The notes beneath the pieces were generated by a model. The model had not been told where the DNA came from and searched no databases. It saw only the letters and a program-made list of their open reading frames with translations. From Rhizoctonia solani (lineage: Eukaryota; Basidiomycota; Agaricomycetes; Cantharellales; Ceratobasidiaceae): a stretch of DNA of 64,000 nucleotides. The stretch lies in the NCBI RefSeq assembly GCF_016906535.1, contig NC_057383.1, forward strand, positions 1,922,001-1,986,000, in the 5' to 3' direction. How positions within the stretch are numbered: position 1 is the stretch's first letter; every line of letters starts with the position of its first letter. The position numbers were made by a program, and so were the translations under genes. This document shows positions 42,984 to 55,674 of this stretch, piece after piece.

Positions 42984-44305
42984 TTACACTTCGATAACAA
43001 CCTTTGCGGTATTTGCCCCTGATTGCACGGCGATAACTCCTTCTCCAACACTGTCAAGCCCTTTGAGTGTCTGCTCTGACCGCTTGATTTGCCCGGATTG
43101 GACGAGTGGAAATAATTTACCAAGGAGTTTGATTGTATTATTAAGTTGGCCTTCATATTCCTTCTCTCCGGTCAAAACGAAAACCCCTTTGACTGTAAGT
43201 TGTTTGAGAAGTATATGCGTTGCGTTCTAAAATAATTTCTGGTTATGCACCACTAAATCCGGGTAAGTATAGGACATACCTTAATCACATAAGGCTCCGA
43301 TGTGTTATATTGTGAAATAGCTCCGCATACAACCACCCGGGCACCGACATTACATGTATCCAATGCAGCCCGTTAGATTTTATTTTAAGTATATCGCCTT
43401 GGTCTATTGAGCTTCTTCCGTTCTTCACCTCTAAGGTCGAGCCGCCAACGTTATCCCAGTAAATATCAATCGGCCCTTCCTTTGCAACAACATCCGCAAT
43501 GCTTTGTGTCTTGTAACCAAAAGGTACATCGACGCCGATGTCCTCCAAGAATTTAATTTTTTCGTCAGAGCCAACGGATGCTATGACCTTGAGACCTTTC
43601 GCTTTGGTGAGCTGAGCTACAAGCCTGTGGCATCGTTAATAAAGAACAATAGCTGATACACAGTCTCTACGTACGACTCAACCGCACTGGCACCTGATGA
43701 GACGAATATGGTCTCCCCTTTAACCGGCTTGCCTATAGTCTCGAGCCCGTAAAATGCCGTCATACCTAACCAGCGCAGAATGGCATTTCAATCAAAACTT
43801 GTCCGTGATACAAGTGTGTGACCTCTCCTACATACCAGGCATTCCAAGGACGCCAATATATGCAGAGAGCGGGACGTCTGGTTTCTCTTTGATAACTCTA
43901 GCCGGATGTTCAGGTCGCAATACATTGTACTCCTGAAATGCTGGTTTTGATGGTATCTTAGAACAGATCCAATCCATGTGTGTACTTACAAAGCTCTTGA
44001 ACATAGAGTAAATCATCTAGAAAAACTTCGTCTTTCTTGGATTGAATCACCTTCCCGATTCCAAAATCTGTGATCGGCTTACCGATTTTGAAACTATCGA
44101 CATAGGACTGCGAAGATACTTTCCGCATTCTTCCCCGTAAATGTGGGTCGATAGACAGATATACTGACTTCACAAGTATTCCACCGTTAAGTGTAGCACT
44201 ATCAAGATCAATTATACTGGTGCCCTTGATAATAGTTTCGTTGAGAACGGGGTACTCTTTAGGGACAGAGTTAAAAATGGCGGCAGAGTTCTGAATTGTA
44301 GGCAT
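42984..44305 (-). CDS. MDR-family NAD(P)H-dependent reductase (PTGR/double-bond reductase type)
   Basis: ATG 44305 (MPTIQNSAAIF) to TAA 42986-42984. Exons give LVKSVYLSIDPHLRGRMR (substrate-side N-terminal domain), IGVLGMPG, MTAFYGLETIGKPVKGETIFVSSGASAVES (start of the Rossmann fold), AKGLKVIASVGSDEK, DIYWDNVGGSTLE, AALDTCNVGARVVVCGAISQYN, and LTVKGVFVLTGEKEYEG to AKVVIEV. These match soluble zinc-independent medium-chain reductases that reduce activated C=C bonds with NADPH. The intron between GGSTLE and AALDTC (about 43434-43377) has a GT donor but ends CTAACGG instead of AG, so splicing of this copy is uncertain. About 345 residues, usual for the family. Confidence 0.82.
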
Positions 44306-45976
44306 GAGGGCAACGTGTGGTCGGATCGAACAATCATAGCGTATGCAGGTCCTGCAATTTATACACCCCACCCTTGTTTGTTTTACTTGTAGTTTCCCAC
44401 GTAGAGGTATATGTCATTACTCAGCCGATGAAGGTGAACATCATCGTGGACGCGGAGATGATCGTCATACACACTGCCACAGTAAGCCAACACAATGGCC
44501 GAAGTAATGAACTAATCCGATGGCTGGTTCGCCTGTGGGTGGTCACGGGCCCCCCTCTTGTACCACGTTCAGAACCCACACGGTATTTACGGCGACCGAA
44601 GCATAGATTGATTGTAACGCCTAGCTTTTCAATATTATCAACCATTATCAGACAACAGCGGACGGGAAATTCCCCTACTACTCAGGGATGAAGGGCAAAT
44701 ATAGTAAAATATTAACATAAATAGTTATCACTAGTTAATGTTGAAGCATATGTATAGGCAACCAGATGAACAAGCTTAAGACTAAAGAAATACAATTTCC
44801 ATTTTGCGCTGATCTGGATTTGAAGTTCTGCGATTCGGGGAGTTTTTTCGGAGCCTGCGTGATGTATGCGTATAGCTGATCATTGTCACATTTAAGCTTC
44901 AAACAGAAGCTAAAATCTGATGCTCTTGAATGTCCATATGTTACCAAGTTGAATACAGATATAAGTTGGCTCCAGCTACGACGTAGCGAATTGATGCTCG
45001 CAGGGAGACGTCCAGTGAGATACAAGTGGTAACAAACACATCACGTAGATACGCATACATGTAATTCAAGTCACGAGGCTAGTATTTCAACAGATGCCAA
45101 TGGGAACGACACCTAGTTGACACCAAAGACTGAATCCCAAGCCCAAGTGACCGCCCAAATCGACACCTCCCCTTAGGGTATTCATAAAGCTTGAGACTGA
45201 TCATATTCAAAATTAGCAAATAGATCTGGGATTAGTATTAGCTTTTCTCTGCGTTAAGATTTAAGTTGATGCACATGCACTTTGTGAGAGGGCAAAGATA
45301 CCTAAAATGGATGATTGTCCTTAACAAGAAGACTTATTTTATTTCTATTCTGCACCACACTATCACGTTCCGAAGACCAGGCCGGGGTGGGGCAAGGTCA
45401 GTCAGCACAACCACTTGTCAGACCGTTCTACATCCATAGCGCCAGCTTCGCCTATTCGTGTGAAACGAGCATGCGCCGAACTCGAGTTGCAGGTTGCCCG
45501 AAGATTACCCAGGGTTATTTACTAGCATTTACCCCTGTTAATGGACAGGAGATAAAAAATGAGTGGCGATAGCAAAGATCGATCACAATTGGGAATGGTA
45601 CTGAGTACACGTAGGAAACCTCCATAGCAGCCAAAAGGTGGCGGCAGTGTTTACGGGACCAGCCAGTGTTTGGACTGGGTTAAAATCCTATAGAACAGAA
45701 ATACGATAGCATTTCTTATTACAGGTAGTTATCTAAGTTACCCCTTTTCATAAAGCTAGGCGGATGCATACAGTGGAGATAAGTTGGCAATGGATCGAGG
45801 TGCCAGATTTATTAGGAAAGCATTAATATATTTATCATGACTACCCAAGATAATACATGCATGTGGCAATATAGCAGGGAGGGAGAAACAAAGCAAGCGC
45901 CATCAGATTAGGAAGACTGAACAAGCCCAATGTGCCGAGCCATTGCCGTAGGCGCACATCAGTCATACATATGGGC
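44306..45976. other. Intergenic stretch, nothing recognised
   Basis: Promoter side of the reductase gene and 3' flank of the P450. Short ORFs here lack motifs or splice-consistent structure. Confidence 0.45.
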
Positions 45977-48371
45977 CTAGAGTTGCCTCTCGCGCTTTGT
46001 GTATTTGACATAGAATGTTTGATCTTTCGGTCGCGCCTGAAAGTCAATGCTATACGTCAGTTTTGTTATTCAACAGTTAATATGATTCTTACTTGGTAGA
46101 TGTTGTTCCTGTCTGGAACAGTAACAGATGGATCTGGCTTTTTGTCAACAGAATCCACAATCTCGTAGTCATACTGAATAATGGGGTGAGTTTAGTATAT
46201 GGACTATACATATACGTATAAATTTACCAAGGTCAAAAAAGAGCGCATATAGCCTTAATTTCATATTGAGCAAAACGCTTTCCTAGACATGGGTGACGCC
46301 CAACTCCTGATGATATAATATTAGTGATTTAATTTAGTGGCATTTCCCGCACAATTATCAGATTGGCTTACCCCATCCGAGGAAGGCATGGGCCTGAGAT
46401 TTATCTTGTCCAGACGAATACCGGCTCGGGTCAAATCTAGTGAGTAAATGTTTAATTTGCTCATAGAGAAACGGTAGCTCTGGAACTCACTTGGTAGGGT
46501 TAGGATAGATCTCGGGGTTATTATGAGTCTCCCCCGCAGAGTAAACGAGGAAGGAGCTTGGTTTGGAAGAAAATATGATTTACTAGTAATAACTGAAAGT
46601 TGAGTTCTGCTTACCCATTTGGAATCTTCCTTCCTCCAAGTTCCAGATCGCCATTGACAACCCGGCGCAATAGTGCCCCAGAAGCAATCAAGCTGTTATC
46701 ACACACGTATGAGTAAATGAACTCGATTCCGAAAGCATGCTGAGTGGGAAGAATTACCGGATAGTCTCACGTAGGCACGCCTGGAGTCACGCGATGTCAG
46801 CAGTCGAACTTGCCTTTGGTCAAGAGTATGCTCACTTCCAAAATGGGCATTTCATTTTCCCATCCCTGAGGAGGAATCTTCGATAGACGCTCTCCGACTG
46901 TTCCATAGCTCTCCGATACCGGAGCGTACTTGTTGAGCAAACCTTGAAGTTCTTCGACTACCTTTTGTTTCCACTGCGGCTCTTGATCCAGGAAGATAAA
47001 GATCCAAGCACTCATCAGTCCGCTATTGACTATGCCGGCGAAAAGGACAGACATAATGAACTGAAACCTTATGAGTACCTGCATCATACTATTCTGTAGC
47101 ATATAAACACCCACAGTGATAACCTCCGTAGTCGAGTCACCAAGGTCCATAAGAACCTGCAGTGCATCTTCTTCTCGGCGATCTTCGCTTCGGCGCGCTT
47201 TGATAATACCATCAAATAAGTTATAGCTGGAATATTTGTGTTTAGCGACAAATTGTTGAGTTCACCGTAATACTCACATTTCTCCTGTAGCTGAAACCTT
47301 CCGCTTTCGAGCGTCAGATGGTAGCCACGGGAGAAGAACAGATGTAGGCGTCGTGCCCGTCTCAACACGCCAATATAATTGCTCCAGCTCTTTGCATTTT
47401 TCAACCGAGTCTGCTATCTCCCGGGCGGCAGCAGCTCGAATAGTAAGCTGAAAAACTACTGAATAGATTACTTCGAATGGATCGAATTTGCCGGTCTCGC
47501 CCCAGTTGACCGTATTTCGTTCAATATCAGACATGAAAGATGGGGTGACTTCATGTGAGAATCAGTACTGTAGGTATCGAGGGACTATAGAAACGACTAC
47601 TTACGGTCTGCCAGACGATCCATCCTGAGAAGAGGTGATAGCCGACGAAGGAAAAACGACAGACTTTCTTGATCGTTCCTCTCAACTTCGTCTGCGACGA
47701 TGTCCTTCACGTTCGGTCCCTTGAAGAAGCAACAGCCTTAGCCATGAATATTACCACGATCAGCGCAGCTGTATACTTACCCCACCGAATAAGAGGCGAT
47801 AGCTATCAAGTAGTTTCAGTACGGATTGGGTATAGAACTTTGGGTTATATTTCACTCTTACCCTTCACTGAAGCTAAGGTCCTTCTTATCAAAAAATACT
47901 TTGCGGGCCTGTTCTCCTCTGAGTGCTACAACTTGGTGCTGATCATTCCCCTCGTCAGCCTCAACACATGGTGCACTAAGTAAGATAAGCTTACCCTCAA
48001 TATGTTGAAACCAAAGGCAGTCTCATTTGGTAAGCTATCAAATCCTTCTTTCAGGAAATCTACGGGAAGTCAGGAATAGTATTTAGAGGAAAGCTAATCA
48101 AAATGCTCCGGAACGATCCCTACCATGACGTCTGTGCATATGGTTAGAATTGCTTTGGGACCTCCGTTCGAAATGCTTACTTGGTGAAGAAGGCCCATTG
48201 TCCGATGATGGGCCAACCTGATACCCGCTTGAGGGTGCTACTATCAGTCTTGAGAAGATACCAAAGCAATCCAACAGCTGCAGTTGCTGCAGTGCCGGCA
48301 ACGAGTTGGTTGTTTCCCGACAGTTGGGTATTCAGGTGAAGGTCGAATGGAAAAGACGAGGAGGAATTCAT
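45977..48371 (-). CDS. Cytochrome P450
   Basis: ATG 48371 (MNSSSSFPFDLHLN), with a membrane anchor LVAGTAATAAVGLLWYLL near residues 24-41, so ER-bound. Landmarks: VSGWPIIGQW (Pro-rich hinge), an 8-nt microexon (48131-48124) leading to DFLKEGFDSLPNETAFGF, I-helix LFAGIVNSGLMSAW (about 47060-47020), ExxR in CLRETIR (about 46776-46758), and the heme loop FLGWG joined over an intron to GVGRHPCLGKRFA (Cys ligand about 46283). The C-terminus is FYVKYTKRERQL with TAG at 45979-45977. The I-helix Asn-Ser instead of the usual acidic-Thr pair resembles CYP7/CYP8- and CYP51-like clades. Redox partner would be P450 reductase; substrate unknown. At least ten short introns. Confidence 0.88.
48124..48131 (-). 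other. 8-nt microexon of the P450 gene
   Basis: Minus strand reads cacag-ACGTCATG-gtaggg. With the flanking donors it restores one frame: AA + A CGT CAT G + AT TTC CTG, giving the KRHDFL that leads into the next exon. No other splice of this stretch keeps the frame. Confidence 0.6.
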
Positions 48372-49980
48372 CCTAAAGAATATGTGAGTCGATGTCGTAT
48401 GTGTGGGTAGATATTGATTATTCTCTTTTCCCAAGCAACGCCGTTTTATACAGAAGGAGCGGAGGATAGGGCCAAAGATTATCCAATCATAAGCTAGGGA
48501 TATTGGTTCGAACCTTTCAATACCGCCTGGTTCTATCCTTGGGGGCAACGAAAAAGAACCAAGTCGGGGCCCGGAGGCGAACCGCCAGGCGCGCGCAGCC
48601 CGGTAAGCTAGCGCTTCTTTCTCAAATCACGACTATTTACAAATGCATATCAAACGTAAATTGGCAGTGGGTGAAACTATCGTATTGTCAAGCTTGAGCA
48701 AATATACAGTAGACTCTCGTTCCATGCTCGTTGATGGGCTCCAATTCAAATTATTGTTTCTAGGGCTCGCCGGGATGATTTTAGCTTTATAAGCACCTTT
48801 GTAATCAGCGGCTTTTGAGCTTTCTGTTGGCTTTGGATGGCACACACGCGCAAGACGTGCCAATGCTACATTAAAATAGACACATATTATATGTAGAGAG
48901 CTTAAAGAGTAAAAGATGAATGAAATACACATAAATGAAATAAGTGGAGAGGCCTTAGAGCCTAGCATGCTCAAGCATTCTTTGGATCTCGTCTTCAGGT
49001 TTCTCCCCAGGAATAATGGTGACAGACCCGCAGCCCGTGGAGGATTCACTCGTACCGCTTCAAGAAGTGACGTTATGCACGATCACCTGTGCATAGATGG
49101 AATTGCATACATATACGCATTCACTCATCTGGTAGTATGCACGGTACCACACCGAAGTATAGGCTATGTACCGTACCGGGAACCATCGCGTTCAATACAA
49201 ACCTAGGCAGAATCTGGCATTTTATTATTTCTATATTATTTTGTTATATTTTACAGTCAAAAACGAACTTTTGCGCGAAGCTAGACTGCTGGAAGAACAT
49301 TGCACAAGGATTCATGCAAACTAGCGTGAAGACAGTGGCTGTGCATAAAAGCCAGGCGGAATCAGACAAAATGAAATAGTCTGGCAAACTGCCATCGAGA
49401 AGCGAAACGCGAGCATGGAACGAGCGAGCATGGAACAAGAGTCTACTGTATCTGCAGGTCTGTAGTTCCAGGTGCTCAGCTTACGAAGCCATCCGATTAA
49501 CTCTGTAGCCATGTATTCGCCTCGTTAATCGTACCACTGACTCTGATTGCTTCAATTTCTTTACAAACGCGCGAGTGCGCGTAGGTATCTGACGGCTGAT
49601 TGGTTGAAATACTATTGCGCTGACATCGCTCTTTAGGTTTCGGACCTGACGCTAGTATGGGCTTATGCAGTTGATGGTTTAGGATGAAGCATGATCTCTA
49701 ACGGCCAGGATTTAACTAATACCTTGAAATATTATACATTAATGTGCTGGGGAGAAATACAAAGTTATCGCACTCACACAATTCTAACCCAAATACATAT
49801 ACAACTATCCACCTGCAAAATTACGAGTAGAACTACAGCTAGGGTTGTCCCGGAAGGAGATTAAAGTAGTCACTAATAGAGATTACTACAAAAAGGGATA
49901 TGTTTAGATTGTACACATATTTGAAATGAATTGCAACCACAGACTAGTCCATGGCCGTTGCGTGGTATCGACCGCGCGTC
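48372..49980. other. Intergenic stretch between the P450 and PMS1
   Basis: Mostly unassigned. A minus-strand segment ending at a TAA near 48955 could be a terminal exon (SVTIIPGEKPEDEIQRMLEH), but nothing upstream confirms it. Confidence 0.4.
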
Positions 49981-52900
49981 TTATAGCTTCGACGCGTCAA
50001 AAGATTTCCAGTCAAATTCTGAGCTCGATCCTCTTTGATATGTCCGCAAGTTACATAAATGCCGCATAGTTGGCCGCCCATGAGGGCAGTTCCAGGGCTG
50101 GTCCATGCCAGCTAGGTTCCGGACCATCTGCAACACCGTGTCAGAGACGGCGCAATGAATACTTTGGCTTTTACTTACGTTAGTCATATGTCGATGTTTT
50201 AGCGCCGTTCCTATCATTATGGAGCTGCGACAGGCGCGCATAGCAAACATCGCACGAGCTTTGGAACATCGTACGGTTTCGCTCGGATTCCCCTCTTTCA
50301 TTTTATGCAAGATTTCTTCGAGGTCTAAGTAAATAAAATAATTAATATAGCTGTATGAACGGTTGTTGAAACTGACCTTTCATATCGAACATCGTACCCT
50401 TGCTCATTGGTTGAGCGACAAGTCGGACTTTAGGCCGCTCACCCTCCACTGCTTCCTTGTCTACTTGAATCACAAACCCGTTCTTGTTAAGTACATCCAT
50501 ATTGTCAATCGCAATTAGCTCGTCTACAATGCTCAGTTCCAGTATCTTAGGTCTGATGAAATAGTTCAGCAAGCATATCTCTAATGTCACGAAGCCCTCA
50601 CTAGCCTTATAAGTCTCTGAGATTGAATCTTGGTTGTGCGTTGCAAGCGCTCAAAGTTGAACTTCTCGTCTGCTGCATGCTGATCAACGATAAAAAGGTC
50701 GTCTAAGAGACTGCCATCAGGTGTCTTTTTTCTTAATCGAACAATAATGAAACCAAGGTTGAATTGCCCCAAGATATCCATAGATAAAAAGTCTTGTTTC
50801 TGAATAATTCGGGAAAGTTGTTGTTCAGTCTGCGCACTGTTATCGTTCTCCCAGTCCGTTTTGAGCGTTGAGGATGAATCCGGTGCGGAGCTACTAGAAG
50901 ACGTTTGCTGAATTCTGTTCTTATATAGTTTTCTAAGCCTTTCAATGTCTACGCTACATCGAGCAGATCGACTCTGCCCTGTCTTCACAAATTCGGTGCC
51001 TCTAGCGTCCGGCTCAGGCGTGGGGTGACGCTGACGAGGCTTCTTGGGCGTGCGAGCTGCTGCGACTGGAGTCTTGGGAGTGGTGTTAATTTCAATGATT
51101 TCTGGGTCTTTTTCAAGGAAGGAATCCAAAGCATCTTCGTGACGCGCAGAAGCCACACCATCATTAGAGACAGCGGGCGCTTCGTTCTCAACGATTTCAT
51201 CCTCTTCCTCTGATACAATTATTTCTTGGGCGACAGGCTGACTTCCTGGCAAGGCCATTCCAGCCAACCGCTCCCGAAGTGCGCTCCTTGCAGCTGCCCC
51301 CGTCTTTTTCAACACCTTTCCAGCTGGTTGATTCTTTGTTGAGACAGGGGCAGGATCACTTGAAGGGGGAGAATCGGGGGGCGCTGATTGTCCAGAGCGA
51401 GGAGGCGTAGAGGGTGGAAGGTCGGAAGAATGAAATTGAGACGATGAAGAAGCACCTGTTCGATGCCTCCATGATGCTGTTGATGTCGAAAGAATAGCTT
51501 GTACCGATTTCGCAGGCGACGAATATGCGCTTGTAGGCATGGTTTCAACTGGAACAGAAGGGGCTAATGGAGGACGAGCGGGAGAGGGAGACCATATCTC
51601 CGTAGGTGATTCGGGTCGAAAAAGTTGATTGGGCGTCTTCAGCGGGGCTGGGGTGGAGCCTTTCGGTACTGAAATTCCATCCTTGGGGTCAGTTTCTGGT
51701 GATGCGAGACGAATTTTCTTGTTTGGTCGGGGAGGATTGGGGGCGAGGATTTGAGGTGTCAGTCTGGTTTGTGTAGTATCGTCCTCCTTAATCTCATTTG
51801 AATTGTTTTTAGATAATTTTCCGTCGTTAACCTCGTAGGTTGAGCGAGCGTCTGAAAAGGCTGCCTCTATAGCAGTCTGAATTGGGATGTTCAATCGACT
51901 GACATGGCGGCAGACGGGTGGAAAAGTACCTTTAGAGAAGCAATCAAGCCGGCTTCGTTGTGCAACATAATCATGCGTTTATCAGGGCTAACATTAATAT
52001 CAAATGTCTCTGTTATGGAATCATTCAAGGTGCCCGGCGCTGTACAATTGGCTACGTACCACTGGGTAACTGGAAGTCAACAACAATCATTGGCATTTGC
52101 GTCGGATTGAAGGATTTGTAGATCTCATTAAACGCCTTTTGGATCTATGATTCATCGTCAGAGATTTGAAATGATGGCCAAAACTAGTCAAAAGATTGCC
52201 GTACCTGTTTAGGTTCGAAAGGTCTTCCATTTAAATAAAAGAATTGTCTTTCGCTGGTTAGCCGCCCCGACATGTGAGCAAACTTGGAAATAAGCCCCCG
52301 AACCCGAACGTGCAGCTCATCACTTTGATCGCGTTTCAATAATCTTTATTGCTTTATGGACAACTGAAACACACCTCATTCCTTCGCCTTTCTTCCCAAT
52401 CTTTTTTACGATAGATTTCTCGGGTGGAACAGTAAATTCGAGTTCTAAAGGAACAAAGTGATCCAGCGTCTTCGGTCCCCATACCTGAGATACACTGGCC
52501 CGTAGGCGTTGAACCGGGTCAACATTCGCATCAGGCTGTACCAGCGGGGCTGATTGAACCTGATTCTGGCGGGGTCTAGTTACGTGAGATTGGCCCCATC
52601 CAAATAGTGACCAATTACCTACCCCTTGCCTGATTGGTTGCTGACTGTTAGCCTTACACCCCTCGGTGCTCGTGTCGAGCCCATCCACGCGCCACCAACG
52701 GAAGGAACAAGTGCGTAAGCTTGTAGTAATTGAAGAGCACGACCAAAGTCTCGTTTGATCATTCGTTCGAGCTCACGCCTACGGACGGGAAGAGGGGCAA
52801 ATAGCTTTTCAACGAGGACTGTTGTGCCACGCTAAGATACATGTCAATCGAGGGAAGAACAGATTGTGAAAGATACATACCTGACGAGCAACCTTCTTGG

Positions 52901-53382
52901 ACGAATTTTCCAGTTCGCCACTTTTCGCAAACTGAAGGACGGTACCCATGGGAGCTTCCTCTGCTGTTGCAGTAGTAATTGTTACTTGCTGACATAACGC
53001 ACACAGGCTGGCCAGTGCCTCGCCGCGGAACCCGAATGTTTGAACGGACAAGAGATCGTCTAATTGTGAGATTTTGGAGGTGTGATGTTTTCGCGCCACG
53101 GCAGCATAATTGGCTTTGTCGATGCCACTCCCATCATCGATTACTTCGAAGCTTGTAAGACCTTGGTCCTTGAATCTGACCTCTGTATTTCAAGCTATAA
53201 GTTCGGTGGCCATAAGGATTAACACAGGTCCTGAACTTGCCTATATTCGACGCGCCTGCATCCAGGCTATTCTCAACCAACTCTTTCACAGCAGTCGCTA
53301 GGTCGACAACAACTTGGCCAGAGGTAATTCGGTGAACGGATTCTTTATCTATGGAATTGATTGTCTGTGTGGTATCTGGCAT
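49981..53382 (-). CDS. PMS1: MutL homologue PMS1/PMS2, DNA mismatch repair ATPase-endonuclease
   Basis: ATG 53382 ([15 protein letters not shown]). N-terminal GHKL ATPase: [11 protein letters not shown] (motif I), VIDDGSGI (motif II), [11 protein letters not shown] (motif III) and a [10 protein letters not shown] motif. Then a transducer domain with AYALVP and SNQSG, and a long disordered Ser/Pro/acidic linker (about 51880-50950). The C-terminal dimer/endonuclease domain has [12 protein letters not shown] (metal-binding motif, about 50685), [12 protein letters not shown] (about 50240-50205) and [11 protein letters not shown] (about 50084-50052), with the stop at 49981. With MLH1 it forms MutL-alpha, which nicks the new strand after MutS recognition in the nucleus. 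The first intron is GC-AG. The frame is consistent where checked. Confidence 0.92.
53183..53240 (-). other. GC-AG intron of PMS1
   Basis: The exon ends ...AATATAG, the intron starts GCAAGTTC and ends AATACAG, and the next exon begins AGGTCAGATTC. The join gives the family-typical GASNIEVRFKD. No GT donor in this stretch preserves the frame. Confidence 0.7.
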
Positions 53383-54404
53383 TCCCAGGGATATATATAA
53401 AAGCCAAAACCTGAACTCGGTCCAATGTGGAAGTTGAAAGGAGCCTCGATCGACGACACAGCCACTGACCTTTGATATTTGATTAAACTACATCATTGAC
53501 CGGGTTTGCAAGTGTTCAGCACTTGCAAACAAATTATCCGTAGCACATTTCAAGTCTTGATGTAGCTCGTGTGCAAATTTATATCTGCAAATGTAACCAA
53601 GCTTATGTATAAAGCACTTAGCCAAGCGATAATTTGTAAGTTATAATGTTGACAACAGCCACGCTAACAAGTGCCGCGTTAATAACCAGTAAGCCCCCGG
53701 GACTTTTTAACTGTACCTTAAATCACGCACAAACCAAACATTAAAGATCCATATGCAGAATGTAGGATGCGCGAAATGCTTCGGGGCAATAACCCGATAC
53801 AGTACTTCCGTCTCAAATGTATCCACATTCCAAAGAGTGTTTGTACCCCTTTCAAATTCACAAGTTATACCTATCATACTATCTAACTTTATTATGTAGG
53901 AACCACAAGAGGGTGTATACGGCATCGTAATTTACCATCAATTGAATAGGAATCCTGTGTATTGAGACTTATCTGGACCATGTGTTCAATGTCCAATACT
54001 ACTCTGTTCGATTCTATCAATGAATTCATAATATGTTATAATTTATAGCGTTCGCAAGAGAATAATAGTATCCCAATAGAGCATATACAGCTTTCATCTC
54101 ATCAAGCTACTCTAGTAGTGACACTCAGGCTCATGGAGCGATGTTGCACTAAAAGAGAACATAGATTTGTGTGTTGAATTCTGAGATCAACGGAGCTTGG
54201 ATAATAACACCGTGGGATTCAGGCGACGCTAATGAATAATGCCTTTAAGTATCTTTAGGGCTACGAAACTCGTATGAGCCGAAAAGGACGATGATTGGCC
54301 AGCATGATACGTTGTGCATAGTAATTAAAGCTATTAGGATAAGGATATTTCAACCCTTCGGTAGCTCTCGAATCCAATTTGCTGCGTAATACATCTAAGG
54401 GGCA
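53383..54404. other. Intergenic stretch, nothing recognised
   Basis: AT-rich, upstream of PMS1 and downstream of the GST gene. Only short ORFs without motifs. Confidence 0.45.
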
Positions 54405-55674
54405 TCACTTCTGAGTCTGAAGGATCCATTTGCGCCTCTCCTCGACCGCCTTCTCCTCCTCCTCTTTCGTCATAGGAGGACCCTGAGGATCTGGGATGTC
54501 TAACCCGCTCTTGACCTGAGGCCTCTCTGAAACGCGTTTGACCCAAGCCTTAATCTGTAATCAGCCCATCGACAACTCAACGCTTTCAACTAAATTATGC
54601 TTACATCTAGGTTCGGAAATTCTTCTAGGCTTTCTATGCCTACCCAGGAGCTGAAACGAACCCAAGGGTATGTGTTGATATCAGCGATACCATATTTACC
54701 CTTGCCTAGTCCAACAAGGTATTCCCGGTCGACTAGACGGTCGTTAAGCACTAGTTTCAGGTAGGATTTTACAATTATTATGCCTTGAAGCAATCAACGT
54801 GTTGGAGCTATATGCTTACCTGAGTACAGGCGCTTTGTTTCATTGATGTATCCTAGAGATTTCGCATCACAGTCAGATTTTTTACTTACCCCGCTTCACT
54901 CGGCCATGATTGAAATTAACATACTGTTGATTGCATACGGTCTGAAGAAGAAGGTTAGTGATTGGAAAATAACAAGCAAGGTATATCTAGGGCTTACATT
55001 TTCTCGACTGCATACCGATAAAAGTGGCCAGCCTGACCTTGCATCGGACCAATGCCCCCATGCTACGATTACCAGTCACGTCATGAGCGATGCAGACTTT
55101 TTCACAAGAACTTACAGTAAAGAACAGCCATTGCAACTGCTCCGAGTACAGATCCGGGTCTATTACTGGGTCGTAACTGAACTTGCGCTCAACATCGTAA
55201 TGCTGCGAAGCAATCAAGAGTCGGTAAAACAGTTGAGACAGAGGGCGCTGGCACATACCTGTGCAATATAGAGCAAAATGGCTGCCGATTCGAATACAGC
55301 AAAGTTGTCACGCGAGCGATCGACCAAGGCTGGGATCCGTCCATTGGGATTAATCTGTAGTGTGTCAGAATAGGAGACCGAGGATAAGACTCCTAAGCAA
55401 GATACCTTTAGAAACCACGGCTCTTTTTGCTCGGTTTTCTAGATAGGTGTAGCTGAAATTAGCATACAGGAAGAGAATGCTGGCTGATAGCATACATGAA
55501 AATCGATTTTGTAGACCTCATATTGGAAATTATATGCTTCCTTGAGCTCTTCAAGAGCAATCGATACCTTGTGCCCTGAACGAACCAAGTCGTTGGGATA
55601 TATTCAGCGAACAGAAACTATGACGAACCGTTTGGAGTACCGGCAGTATATAGCAACGGTGAGCTGGGAGACAT
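54405..55674 (-). CDS. Glutathione S-transferase, Ure2p-like
   Basis: ATG 55674 ([16 protein letters not shown]), then [32 protein letters not shown], and [14 protein letters not shown] carrying the conserved Glu-Ser glutathione-binding pair. These form the thioredoxin-fold domain. The helical C-terminal domain includes [16 protein letters not shown] with the N-capping box Asp, and ends [17 protein letters not shown] plus a charged tail, TGA at 54407-54405. About 250 residues in eight or so short exons. It would conjugate glutathione to electrophiles or act as a thiol oxidoreductase in the cytosol. The first donor reads G-GTTCGT, weaker than the others. Confidence 0.87.

Noticed and set aside
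44735..45572. ORFs of 85-96 codons on both strands
   Set aside because: No motif, splice structure or codon pattern supports them.
48955..49049. Possible terminal exon with SVTIIPGEKPEDEIQRMLEH on the minus strand
   Set aside because: No upstream exon, start or family match could be found; one short coding-like run is not enough.
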